Under the pieces are notes generated by a model that saw only the letters and a program-made list of their open reading frames with translations, searched no databases and had not been told where the DNA came from. DNA of 64,000 bases from the NCBI RefSeq assembly GCF_050467285.1, contig NZ_JBCMUN010000014.1, positions 207,856-271,855 of the forward strand. Direction: 5' to 3'. This DNA is from Paenibacillus_E oryzisoli_A. Its GTDB lineage: Bacteria > Bacillota > Bacilli > Paenibacillales > NBRC-103111. Position numbers and translations under genes: made by a program. Below, piece by piece: positions 7,526 to 15,468 of the stretch; within the stretch, counting starts at the first letter, position 1; the number at the start of each line of letters is the position of its first letter.

Positions 7526-8632
7526 ATGAGCCCCAGAATTCAGCAAGCGGTCAAAGTTCTGACCTCCCTCGCTACTGCACTGCTTGGCGGCTATGTATTC
7601 CGCTTGCTGCACATCCCCATCCCCTGGATGCTGGGACCGATGATCGCCGTCCTGATCGGCTCAAGCATTTTCAAAGACCGTTATCGCTGGCCTGGGCAGT
7701 TCCGCAATGTCGCTTTGGGCATCGTCGGTTACACGATCGGCCTTTCCCTAACCGCTGCCGCGCTGCATCAAATGGCCATTCAACTGCCCTCTATGATCGG
7801 GATGACCGTGCTCTTGATGCTGTTATGCGGCTCGCTCGCCTATCTGGTTTCCAAGCTGTCCGGCGTCAACTTCAAAACGTCGCTGCTCGGCAGCATTCCA
7901 GGCGGACTGACGCAAATGGTCATTTTAGCGGAAGAGACCGAGGGCATTAACCTAACGATCGTCACGATTACACAGGTGATCAGGCTCATGATGATCGTAG
8001 TATGTGTTCCGCTGCTCGTGTTTAGTCCAATCATGGGGAACCATAGATCCGACGTGGCGGCGGCGGTCGCCTCTGCATCCTCCTCCGCGACGTGGAGCGG
8101 CTTGTTCCCGAACATTTTGCTGTTCGCCGCGGTAAGTGCCGCTTGCGCCCTGCTGGGCGATCGGATCAAATTTCCGACCGCATTTTTCCTGGGGCCGGCT
8201 CTCGGCACAGCCGCCTTGCAGCTGCTTGGCGTGCACGGTCCGCCGCTGCCATCCCTCCTCATCTGCGCCGCGCAGGTGATGATCGGTGTTAACGTCGGCC
8301 TGATGCTAAAGCCCGGCCAGCTCGATCGCAAGCTCCAAACGATTTCGCTCGCGATCGTCTCCGGCCTTTTGTTGGTCATCGGCTCCTTCGGACTCAGCGC
8401 CTTGTTCGCGAGCTTACAGCCGGTCACCCAGTCAACCGCCCTGCTCAGCCTGGCTCCCGGCGGGATGGATCAAATGGGCATTATCGCCCATGAAATCGGC
8501 GCCGATCTCTCGATTGTTGCGGGCTATCAGGTGTTTCGAACGTTCTTTATTTTCTTTGCGGTGCCGCCGCTTCTGCGGTTGTTTTTTAAATATAGTGCTT
8601 CCCAACGGGCGCCTCGTAAAAACGCAACTTAA
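7526..8632 (+). CDS. AbrB family membrane transporter
   Basis: A 368-aa integral membrane protein with about ten hydrophobic segments in two halves. Each half has the AbrB-permease (COG3180) signature: GGYVFRLLHIPIPWMLGPMI and SIPGGLTQMVILAEE in the first, FLGPALGTAALQLLG and SLAPGGMDQMGIIAHE in the second. This family is unrelated to the AbrB transition regulator; its members are poorly characterised and often lie beside small-acid or aromatic catabolism genes. ATG 7526 is taken with GAAGG at 7510-7514; a GTG at 7514 is possible. An isochorismatase-like hydrolase gene follows 27 bp later and probably shares the transcript. Confidence 0.85.
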   Translation: MSPRIQQAVKVLTSLATALLGGYVFRLLHIPIPWMLGPMIAVLIGSSIFKDRYRWPGQFRNVALGIVGYTIGLSLTAAALHQMAIQLPSMIGMTVLLMLLCGSLAYLVSKLSGVNFKTSLLGSIPGGLTQMVILAEETEGINLTIVTITQVIRLMMIVVCVPLLVFSPIMGNHRSDVAAAVASASSSATWSGLFPNILLFAAVSAACALLGDRIKFPTAFFLGPALGTAALQLLGVHGPPLPSLLICAAQVMIGVNVGLMLKPGQLDRKLQTISLAIVSGLLLVIGSFGLSALFASLQPVTQSTALLSLAPGGMDQMGIIAHEIGADLSIVAGYQVFRTFFIFFAVPPLLRLFFKYSASQRAPRKNAT

Positions 8633-8659
8633 ATCTATCGTAAACGGAGGAATTCACCC

Positions 8660-9241
8660 ATGAACCCGATTCAACTCGATTTTCAAAAAACAGCGCTAGT
8701 CATCATCGACCTGCAAAAAGGCATCACCCGCATCCCTGGCGCGCAGACCGTTATTGATAAAGTCGCGCCGATTGTCAGCCTTTTTCGGGAACAGGGCGGC
8801 TTTATCACCTTTGTCAATGTCGATTTCCTGGATGGCCGCGATCGCTTGGCGCCTATCACCGATCTCCCTGCAGCAAGCGGCGCGCCTTCGCTCCCCGCAG
8901 ATTGGGCGGAGTTCGTGCCGGAGCTTGGCGTGACCAAAGGCGACCATATCGTCACGAAGCGCAATTGGGGCGCCTTCTTCGGCACCGACCTGGACGTGCA
9001 GCTGCGCCGCCGCGGCATCGATACGATTGTGCTGTGCGGTATCTCCACCAACATCGGCGTTGAGACGACGGCGCGCGAAGCGTTCCAGCACGGCTATAAT
9101 CAGATTTTTATCACCGACGGCATGATAAGCACTGCGCAAGAAGAGCACGACGCGACGTGCAAATTCATCTTCCCGCGGATCGGCAGAAGCAGAACCTCTG
9201 AGCAATTCCTTGCGGAAGTTGCTGAGAATGCGGCGAAATAA
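8660..9241 (+). CDS. Isochorismatase-like cysteine hydrolase
   Basis: A 193-aa single-domain hydrolase. The catalytic triad of the family is visible: Asp17 in LVIIDLQKG, Lys100 in VTKRNWGAF and Cys126 in VLCGISTNIGVETTAR, with the usual cis-peptide turn before the Cys. Members cleave amides (nicotinamide, N-carbamoyl compounds, ureidoacrylate) or vinyl ethers; the specificity cannot be read here. GGAGGAATTCACCC precedes the ATG. It follows the AbrB-type permease in one transcript, so the permease may carry its substrate or product; this is inference. A terminator follows. Confidence 0.9.
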   Translation: MNPIQLDFQKTALVIIDLQKGITRIPGAQTVIDKVAPIVSLFREQGGFITFVNVDFLDGRDRLAPITDLPAASGAPSLPADWAEFVPELGVTKGDHIVTKRNWGAFFGTDLDVQLRRRGIDTIVLCGISTNIGVETTAREAFQHGYNQIFITDGMISTAQEEHDATCKFIFPRIGRSRTSEQFLAEVAENAAK

Positions 9242-9267
9242 GAACGCAAGGCTGCACGCGTCTATAC

Positions 9268-9316
9268 AAAGCTGCCAGGAAGTCGAATTTTCGGCTTTCC
9301 GGCGGCTTTTCTTTTT
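9268..9316 (+). terminator. Terminator of the permease-hydrolase operon
   Basis: AAAGCTGCC (9268-9276) pairs with GGCGGCTTT (9301-9309), with an inner GGAA/TTCC stem, followed by TTTT-C-TTTTT. Confidence 0.8.
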
Positions 9317-9340
9317 ACTCGTAAGCATCATATTTCACCA

Positions 9341-9369
9341 TTTACAAACCGATGGTCTGTTTGTATAAT
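9341..9369 (+). promoter_or_regulatory. Promoter with TetR-type operator
   Basis: TTTACA (9341-9346) and TATAAT (9364-9369) are 17 bp apart. The spacer is filled by an inverted repeat, ACAAAC (9344-9349) and GTTTGT (9359-9364) around CGATGGTCT. AACCGAxCGGTCTGTTT-like operators are common before self-repressing TetR genes. Confidence 0.75.
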
Positions 9370-9405
9370 GAGCATATCAACTCCATTTGAAAGAGGACAC
9401 TCATC

Positions 9406-9999
9406 ATGAAGAACGAAGAACGCCGCGAACTGACCACTGGTCGCTTGCTGACCGCCGTCAAACAACTTATCGCCGAAAAAGGCTGCGAAGCGCTGACCAT
9501 GAAGGACCTCATGGAACGATCAGGCCTCTCGAAAGGCGCTATTTTCCATTATGTCAAAAGCAAAGACGAGATTTTCGCCTGGGTGCTTCAGGAACGGCTT
9601 GAATCTACGAACGAACAGTTTCAATCCGCGGCCGAGCAGGAGCCAGCTACCTTTGAAGGGCCTATGCAGCGCATTGCGAACGGCATGATGTCGATTACAG
9701 ATCCCGGCGATGTCACCAACAAGGTGTTCATTTACCTGCTCGGCAAAGAAGCCGATCCCGCGGTGGCGGAAGCACTGCAGCAATTTTATGAGCAATCCAT
9801 CCGGTATTCTAAAATGTGGATTGTCGCAGGCCAGCAGCATGGCGTCATTCACGCCTCGTTGGACGCCGATGAGACCGCCGAAACCTTCGTCCTGCTTACC
9901 CTTGGACTGCGCGTCCGCTCCATGCTGCCGATCGGCCGAAGCGCCGGGATTCTGGCGGAAAAGCTTTCAGGATTTATGGCGCGCATCTTGAAAGCGTAA
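9406..9999 (+). CDS. TetR/AcrR family regulator
   Basis: A 197-aa regulator with an N-terminal three-helix DNA-binding domain: TTGRLLTAVKQLIAEKGCEA, LTMKDLMERSGLSKGAIFHY, then VKSKDEIFAWVL. The C-terminal ligand domain ends with an AETFVLLTLGLRVRSM stretch. A perfect sigma-A promoter with an inverted repeat in the spacer lies just upstream, so self-repression is likely. The DoxX-family gene follows 39 bp later in the same transcript and is the only obvious target here. Confidence 0.92.
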   Translation: MKNEERRELTTGRLLTAVKQLIAEKGCEALTMKDLMERSGLSKGAIFHYVKSKDEIFAWVLQERLESTNEQFQSAAEQEPATFEGPMQRIANGMMSITDPGDVTNKVFIYLLGKEADPAVAEALQQFYEQSIRYSKMWIVAGQQHGVIHASLDADETAETFVLLTLGLRVRSMLPIGRSAGILAEKLSGFMARILKA

Positions 10000-10038
10000 A
10001 CGCGAGCTTCCTACCAAATAATCAAGGAGGAAATTGAA

Positions 10039-10482
10039 ATGGCACCTTTTATCGCATTAGTCTCATCGTTCATCCTGTTCCGCTGTATCGGCTGGCTTGG
10101 CGCAGGCTATTTCGACAATTGGCAGCACGCGCTGCAAGCCGCCGTCGCTCTGATGCTGCTGCTGACTGCCTCTGCACATTGGGGCAAAAGGCGGGCAGAT
10201 CTCGTCCGCATGGTACCGCCGACTTTTCCGAATCCGGCCTTGATCGTCACCGTGACGGGCCTCCTTGAAATTGCCGGGGCTATCGGCATCCTGCTGCCCG
10301 CCCTTTCACTTGCGAGCGCGCTCTGCCTCGTGCTCTTATTTCTGGCGATGTTCCCCGCCAACGTCTACGCCGCCAAACATCGCCTCACCATCGCCGGCAG
10401 CCCTGTGCCCCGGCTGTTCCTCCGCACCGTGCTGCAGCTCGTTTTTCTCGCTGCCGTGGTGCTGGCTTCGCCGCTGGTGTAG
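10039..10482 (+). CDS. DoxX family membrane protein
   Basis: A 147-aa protein with four hydrophobic segments in the DoxX layout: SSFILFRCIGWLGAG, ALQAAVALMLLLTASAHW, IVTVTGLLEIAGAIGILLPA, then LVLLFLAMFPANVYAAKH and a last helix. DoxX-like proteins of Firmicutes are linked to redox or thiol stress, without a fixed reaction. AAGGAGG lies 9 bases before the ATG. It is the second gene of a TetR-controlled pair. Confidence 0.85.
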   Translation: MAPFIALVSSFILFRCIGWLGAGYFDNWQHALQAAVALMLLLTASAHWGKRRADLVRMVPPTFPNPALIVTVTGLLEIAGAIGILLPALSLASALCLVLLFLAMFPANVYAAKHRLTIAGSPVPRLFLRTVLQLVFLAAVVLASPLV

Positions 10483-10520
10483 GCGCGCGGGGCAGGGGCC
10501 GGGGAGTCCCCCTTTCCGCG

Positions 10521-10568
10521 AACAAGCGGCAGTCCAGGACTTGAAAATATCCTAGACTGCCGCTTGTT
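10521..10568. terminator. Long hairpin between convergent genes
   Basis: A 14-bp perfect stem AACAAGCGGCAGTC/GACTGCCGCTTGTT (10521-10534, 10555-10568) with an inner CAGGA/TCCT stem. The T-runs are short on both sides, but the position between DoxX (+) and the methyltransferase (-) fits a shared terminator. Confidence 0.65.
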
Positions 10569-10585
10569 TATGGAACGAACAGATC

Positions 10586-11419
10586 CTATCGTTTTCTTGC
10601 CTTGATGACAAAAGTGACAGGAAGCATCTTTGCTTTTTGGGCAAAATCGCCGCTGCGTGATTGCATCATATCCTCATCGGATTCCTCAATCATTTCCTCA
10701 ATGACAAATCCGGCTTTTGCCAGCGCGTTCACATAGGTTGATAGTTTACGGTCCGATAAGGCCAGCGTACTTCCGTCAAGAGATGCCGAATACCACGATT
10801 CATCGAAATAACATTTTTTAAAAACAAGCCTGTTATTTTCTGCAGCAACACATTTGTGTATAGGGTGAGACCAACTGAAAATAAATGCGCCGTCTTTTTT
10901 TAGGTAAGCAGCAATCCGGCGAAAAGTACCCTCAAGGTCTGTTGCCCAGCCTATGGCATAAATCGAATACACAAAGTCGAAATAGTCACCTGGTATGCCG
11001 CATTCTTCTTCCATCGGAGAACAGATCAATCGAGCCGAAAGACCTCGCTCTGTCAAACGTTGCTTCGTCTTTTCGATTTGATTTTCTGAGATATCCATTC
11101 CCCATAGTTCAGATGCATGGCGTTCCCCCAAATATTGCAAAGATTGACCGCTTCCGCAGCCGATTTCCAGCAGCTTTTTTCCTGAGACATCGCCAAAAAG
11201 CTGGCACTTCTCTTCTGAGACAAATGCGCCATACAAAGGAAGGGCGGTTTCTCCTAAAACATCGCTCCCTTTTGTATCCCAAAATAAGCTATTTGTTTCA
11301 TGCACAACACGCTTATCCATGTCAACCGAGATGGCGCCAACCTCTCCACCACCTATAATGTTTGTTCGATAAACAGAATTCTTGTCCATGCCGTCGCACC
11401 CCAAATCCAGTTTTTTCAA
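10586..11419 (-). CDS. Class I SAM-dependent methyltransferase
   Basis: A 277-aa protein with the Rossmann-like methyltransferase core: motif I KKLLEIGCGSGQSLQYLGER, acidic residue in ELWGMDIS, motif GDYFDFVYSIYAIGWATD and an AYLKKDGAFIFSWSHPI strand. The substrate is not evident; the UbiE/Methyltransf_11 type fits. It begins with TTG 11419, five bases after AGGAGGGG; an in-frame ATG ten codons later lacks a ribosome site. The gene stands alone. Confidence 0.88.
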   Translation of the reverse strand: MKKLDLGCDGMDKNSVYRTNIIGGGEVGAISVDMDKRVVHETNSLFWDTKGSDVLGETALPLYGAFVSEEKCQLFGDVSGKKLLEIGCGSGQSLQYLGERHASELWGMDISENQIEKTKQRLTERGLSARLICSPMEEECGIPGDYFDFVYSIYAIGWATDLEGTFRRIAAYLKKDGAFIFSWSHPIHKCVAAENNRLVFKKCYFDESWYSASLDGSTLALSDRKLSTYVNALAKAGFVIEEMIEESDEDMMQSRSGDFAQKAKMLPVTFVIKARKR

Positions 11420-11483
11420 CGTCTCCCCTCCTTGCGGAACTGTATGCCGCTATTTCGACGAATGATTCAGCTTTCCGCCAGAA

Positions 11484-11564
11484 AGCGGAACGAGGTGGCC
11501 TTATTTCGGCCCCCAGACGTCCATTTCACCCAAATATGTGCAAATAAAGCCTTCTCGTTCCGCT
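11484..11564. repeat. Imperfect 24-bp inverted repeat in intergenic DNA
   Basis: Arms 11484-11507 and 11541-11564 share AGCGGAACGAG and TTATTT with four mismatches and enclose ~33 bases. A smaller TTCCGC/GCGGAA dyad lies at its left edge. It sits in the 232-bp gap between the methyltransferase start and the MFS stop, both on the - strand. There is no T-run, so it does not look like a terminator; it may be an intergenic repeat element, but only one copy is in the window. Confidence 0.5.
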
Positions 11565-11651
11565 AGAGGCACAAATGCGCCGAATCCCTGCAAATAGCGT
11601 TTCTACGTTCCTCTTGCCTTAAAAAATGCGTCCCCCCTGACATGCCAGGTC

Positions 11652-13085
11652 TTACATCGGCGTGGGCTTCCGCCCTTTGCCATACACGCTGGCAAACAAG
11701 AACGTCGCCAGCAGTTGCAGCGCACCGACGATGTAAAACGGTGCGACCATCCGCCCCGCGTCGATGAATTTACCGAATGCGCCGGGCCAGAGCACTGCGC
11801 CCAAGCGAAGGATGACATAATTCATCTTCACGATCAGGGAGCGCTTGCCGCGCGGCGCCTCTTCCATCAGCATCGCAGTCCGGTTGCCGCGCGTCCCGAG
11901 GTTGCAGGCGGTGCAGCCGATTTCCAGCAAAGCCGCCACCCAGAACGATGTCGTCCACGGCAGGGCCAGCAGACAGGCAATCGCCAGCAGATGCAAAATG
12001 ACGACCACGCGCACGGTGCCGATCTTCTCCGCATGTTTCGGCGCCAAGTACGACCAGCCTCCCGCTGCGAGGTAAGAGAGGCCCATGACGACGCCGATCC
12101 AGCCCGGCGACGCGTTGAACCTCACGGCGAACCAGTACGACGTCATCGTACTGGTCAGGCCTCCGGCAATGCCGCTGAGCTGTGTCACCAGCTGTTTAAG
12201 CTCCTCCGCCGTCCTCGCATCGCCTGAAGCGCCGGAACGCCTGACCAGCAGCCGCAGATTCGGAATCAGCAGCAGGACGAGAAACAGCACAATCGGCGCA
12301 TACAGCGACACTTCGTGCCAGCCGAGGCGCCGAAACAGCGCGAACAGGCCGCCGATGACCAGCGCGCCGAGCACCAGACCGGCGAACAGCGCGAAGTCGT
12401 TCGCCTTCTTGCCGACCGCCGGCTCCGCCTGCGGAGCAGCCGGCGCTGGCGCTTTCCGCTCGCCGCCCTGCAGGCGGAGCAGCAGAACAATGCTGCCCGC
12501 GCTAAGCGCGACGAGCAGCAGGAAAATCGGCCTGTAGCCGCTGGCGCCAGGCAACAGGCCGCTCCACACCAGGTGCAGGCAGGCCAGCAGGCAGCCTGCA
12601 CCCAGCCCCGCGCAGCTTAGCAGCGCGTTCGTGTGATACACATGACCGGTCTTCTTCCGGTCATACGCCGCCAGCCAGCGCCGCTCGATCGGCGCCATCG
12701 GCCCGCCCGTGCCGGCATGACCGCCGCCGAGGCCGGACAACATGAACGCAGCGTCGAGTACGAGCTGCTGCGAGAAAAACACCGCGAGCACCGCGCCAAG
12801 CAGGACGAGCCCTTCAAACAGCAGCAGGCATCGCTTGGCGCCAAGCAGCCTGCCGAGCTCTGCCGTGAACAGCGTCAGCCCAGTTCGCAGCAAGCCTGCG
12901 AGGGCGAGCACCGTGCCGATCGCGCCCCCGCTCCACCCTAGCTCCTTCAAGAACAGGGAGATGTCGACCAGCGCCAGCCCTTGTCCGACGCTGCGCAGCA
13001 ATGTGGCGAGCTGAAGGCGCTGGACGTCCTTATGCGGACCAAGCCATGTGGAGAGCAAGCTCGATTTAACAAGAAGTTGGGACAT
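11652..13085 (-). CDS. MFS family membrane protein
   Basis: A 477-aa protein with about 12 hydrophobic segments. The first half has QGLALVDISLFLKELGWSGG and AELGRLLGAKRCLLLFEG, the second half SPGWIGVVMGLSYLAAGGWS and a conserved-looking CTACNLGTRGNR stretch. The long central loop is rich in Ala/Pro/Lys. It fits the major facilitator superfamily but no subfamily or substrate is clear. The gene is visibly more GC-rich than its surroundings. AAGGAGAAGAG precedes the ATG at 13085. It is alone on its strand. Confidence 0.8.
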   Translation of the reverse strand: MSQLLVKSSLLSTWLGPHKDVQRLQLATLLRSVGQGLALVDISLFLKELGWSGGAIGTVLALAGLLRTGLTLFTAELGRLLGAKRCLLLFEGLVLLGAVLAVFFSQQLVLDAAFMLSGLGGGHAGTGGPMAPIERRWLAAYDRKKTGHVYHTNALLSCAGLGAGCLLACLHLVWSGLLPGASGYRPIFLLLVALSAGSIVLLLRLQGGERKAPAPAAPQAEPAVGKKANDFALFAGLVLGALVIGGLFALFRRLGWHEVSLYAPIVLFLVLLLIPNLRLLVRRSGASGDARTAEELKQLVTQLSGIAGGLTSTMTSYWFAVRFNASPGWIGVVMGLSYLAAGGWSYLAPKHAEKIGTVRVVVILHLLAIACLLALPWTTSFWVAALLEIGCTACNLGTRGNRTAMLMEEAPRGKRSLIVKMNYVILRLGAVLWPGAFGKFIDAGRMVAPFYIVGALQLLATFLFASVYGKGRKPTPM

Positions 13086-13223
13086 AACTCTTCTCCTTCA
13101 TCTAGGAATAGGATAAGTTCAGCTGGCAACACAGCCGCTTTTTTATTCATTTTAAGTACAAATCTTGCGAATATCAATCATAGGCGAACAGCACATTCAT
13201 CCTCGCCAAAGCGCACCGAAGCA

Positions 13224-13408
13224 ATGCCTGCAAGAAAGCAGGAATTTTCCGCAAAAATGGCGTGTGCAGCCAAAAAACCTGCGATAAAGCAGTTTTTTTG
13301 GCCAGGTTCTCTCAAAAAGAGGGTTCTCGTCGAGAATACCTGCGCAATTGCAGGCATTTCATGGAATCAGTAGCGGGAAGAGGAAAATCCCTACTTTTCT
13401 GCAGGCTT
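13224..13408 (+). repeat. Four-hairpin dispersed repeat, copy B
   Basis: Hairpins lie at 13227-13242 (loop AAGAAA), 13278-13293 (GATAAA, right arm GCAG then T-run), 13339-13354 (GCAATT) and 13390-13405 (left arm decayed to CCTAC). Centres are 51, 61 and 51 bp apart. Between hairpins it shares stretches with copy C such as CTCAAAAAGAG and GGCATT.CAT.GAATC. It lies in the 589-bp gap between divergent genes (MFS and the YesM-like kinase); the rest of that gap shows no gene. Confidence 0.82.
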
Positions 13409-13674
13409 CGATACCAACGGCAGAGTCGGGGTCAAATAGCCTCTCTCGCTCCGCTCGCACACTTGCTAAACTGGCATAACGTTGCTTCGTATACCCAGGA
13501 GACCTAGGTAGTTACCTTCCCTCTCTTTTTCCCTCTCGCAAATTCTTTGCTCTTTCCGTCATTTTCTTTGTTCTTTCCTCCCCGTTTCCATGCACGCCTA
13601 GCGTCACCGGGGTTCTCGTTGTATGATAGAAGCAATTCCTCTCTCTGGGAAAATTCCATGGAACGGTGACCGCT

Positions 13675-15468
13675 ATGCGAATGCTGCGCAGCCCACTCAA
13701 AACTTTGCGGGGCAAGATTCTCGTGTCCCTGTTCTTGCTGATCATTCTTCCCGTCGTCATCATTCTGTACCGCTTCTATAAAAATTCGGAACACATCGTA
13801 CAGGTGCAGCTGAACCAGTCCAATCTTACCGCCGTTACTCAAAAAGCGAGTACGATGAACGACATGGCGGTTCGCATGATTTCCGCCTCCGCGTTGATCA
13901 TTAACGATCTCGAAACGGAAAAGTTTTTGAAAGATCCGCCCGACTGGTCCGATAACTATATCAACTTCCAACGATTGACCAACCTGCAGCAAAAAATGTC
14001 CAACGTCAAAGACCTGCTTCTCGACTATTCGACGTATATCGGCATCTACGATAATCGGGGCTACACGCATACGACCTGGTCGGCCGTCTCCAAGGTGGAC
14101 CCTCTGGATTTCGCCAAAGAAAGCTGGTTCGCTCCCACACGGGAGCACAGCGGCTTTCCGTACTGGTCTGTCCCGTATACCCTCCAAACCGGCGCAACAA
14201 GTACGAATCTCGTTTTAATGACGAGGCAAATTAATGGCACGTATTCAAGCAATTACGGAACGTTTTTTATCGGCGTGCCGATCTCGGTTTTCTTCTATTC
14301 CGCTTCCGAGCTCGCGAGCCAACAAGCGGAAGGCATCACAACCCTGCTGTACGATGACCAACAGCGGCTGCTGTTGGGCCGGACGAGCAGCAATCAGGCG
14401 CTCGCAGGCGCTTCGCTTCAGAACATCCGCACGAACAGCAGCGGCATGCAAGAGATTACCGTGGACAACAAGGTGTATCTGGTCAACGACGCCTATGTGC
14501 CTCAGCTCGGCTGGCATCTCGTGCAGTTCATGAATCAAGCGGACTTCGCCAAACAGCTTAGCCGGGAAAAGGACAAATCCATTACGTGGATTATGGCGTG
14601 GTTTTTGCTTTTTGCCATTGCTTTCATTATTCTGATGCTGCGCGTCACAAGTCCGTTCAAGCAGCTTGCCAAATCGATGAACAAAGTCGGAAAAGGCGAG
14701 TTCAATACCTCGGTGCAGATCAAGGGCGAGGACGAGATGGCGATGCTCGGCAGCAATTTCAACAAGATGGTGCATCATCTGCAAAATCTCATCAACGACC
14801 TGTACGACGAGCAGCGGCGCAAACAGAAAGCGCAGTTTCAGGCGCTCCAGGCGCAGATCAATCCGCATTTTCTGCTGAATACGCTGAATTCGATCAAATG
14901 GATGGCCCTCCTCTCCGGCGCCGAGCACGTCAGCGAGATGATTACGAAGCTGGGCAAGCTGCTGAATTTTACGATGCGTAATGAACAAGAGTTTGTCACG
15001 CTCCGGGAGGAGCTCGATTATTTGCAGGTTTACCTGAGCTTGCAGGAAATCCGGTATCATGATCAAATTACTTTCTCTTATACGATTCCCGAGCCGCTTC
15101 TGGACTGCGAGATGCTCAAATTCACCCTCCAGCCTGCGGTTGAAAACAGTATTCTTCACGGCAACCGCTTCCCGCTTCATATCGAGCTCGTTGCCGAGGA
15201 GCAAGGCGATCGGCTTCTGATCTCCCTGCAGGACAACGGCGTCGGCATGAGCGAGGAGAAGATTCAGGAGGTCGAAGCGACGCTCCATCAGCCTCACGCC
15301 AAATTCAGCGGCATCGGTATCCGCAACGTGAACGAACGCATCAAGCTGCACTACGGCAGCCAGTACGGCATGCAAATTTCGAGCAAACCGGACGAAGGCG
15401 TTCATCTTCAATTAATGCTGCCTATGAAAAGGAGGGATGCGGAGCATGCGCATCTTGATCGTGGATGA
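13675..15468 (+). CDS. YesM-like sensor histidine kinase
   Basis: A 597-aa membrane kinase of the HPK7/YesM type. Order: TM1 (ILVSLFLLIILPVVIILY), ~270-residue extracellular Cache-type sensor, TM2 (WIMAWFLLFAIAFIILML), HAMP (RVTSPFKQLAKSMNKVGKG), the His_kinase block QAQINPHFLLNTLNSIKW with phospho-acceptor His near residue 398, and an ATPase domain with N box LQPAVENSILHG and G1 box LQDNGVGM. ATG 13675 is preferred; the upstream GTG 13666 is possible and the ribosome site is weak. Its end overlaps the response regulator start by 23 bases. With the sugar transporter genes downstream, it probably senses an extracellular oligosaccharide or its bound form. Confidence 0.92.
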   Translation: MRMLRSPLKTLRGKILVSLFLLIILPVVIILYRFYKNSEHIVQVQLNQSNLTAVTQKASTMNDMAVRMISASALIINDLETEKFLKDPPDWSDNYINFQRLTNLQQKMSNVKDLLLDYSTYIGIYDNRGYTHTTWSAVSKVDPLDFAKESWFAPTREHSGFPYWSVPYTLQTGATSTNLVLMTRQINGTYSSNYGTFFIGVPISVFFYSASELASQQAEGITTLLYDDQQRLLLGRTSSNQALAGASLQNIRTNSSGMQEITVDNKVYLVNDAYVPQLGWHLVQFMNQADFAKQLSREKDKSITWIMAWFLLFAIAFIILMLRVTSPFKQLAKSMNKVGKGEFNTSVQIKGEDEMAMLGSNFNKMVHHLQNLINDLYDEQRRKQKAQFQALQAQINPHFLLNTLNSIKWMALLSGAEHVSEMITKLGKLLNFTMRNEQEFVTLREELDYLQVYLSLQEIRYHDQITFSYTIPEPLLDCEMLKFTLQPAVENSILHGNRFPLHIELVAEEQGDRLLISLQDNGVGMSEEKIQEVEATLHQPHAKFSGIGIRNVNERIKLHYGSQYGMQISSKPDEGVHLQLMLPMKRRDAEHAHLDRG

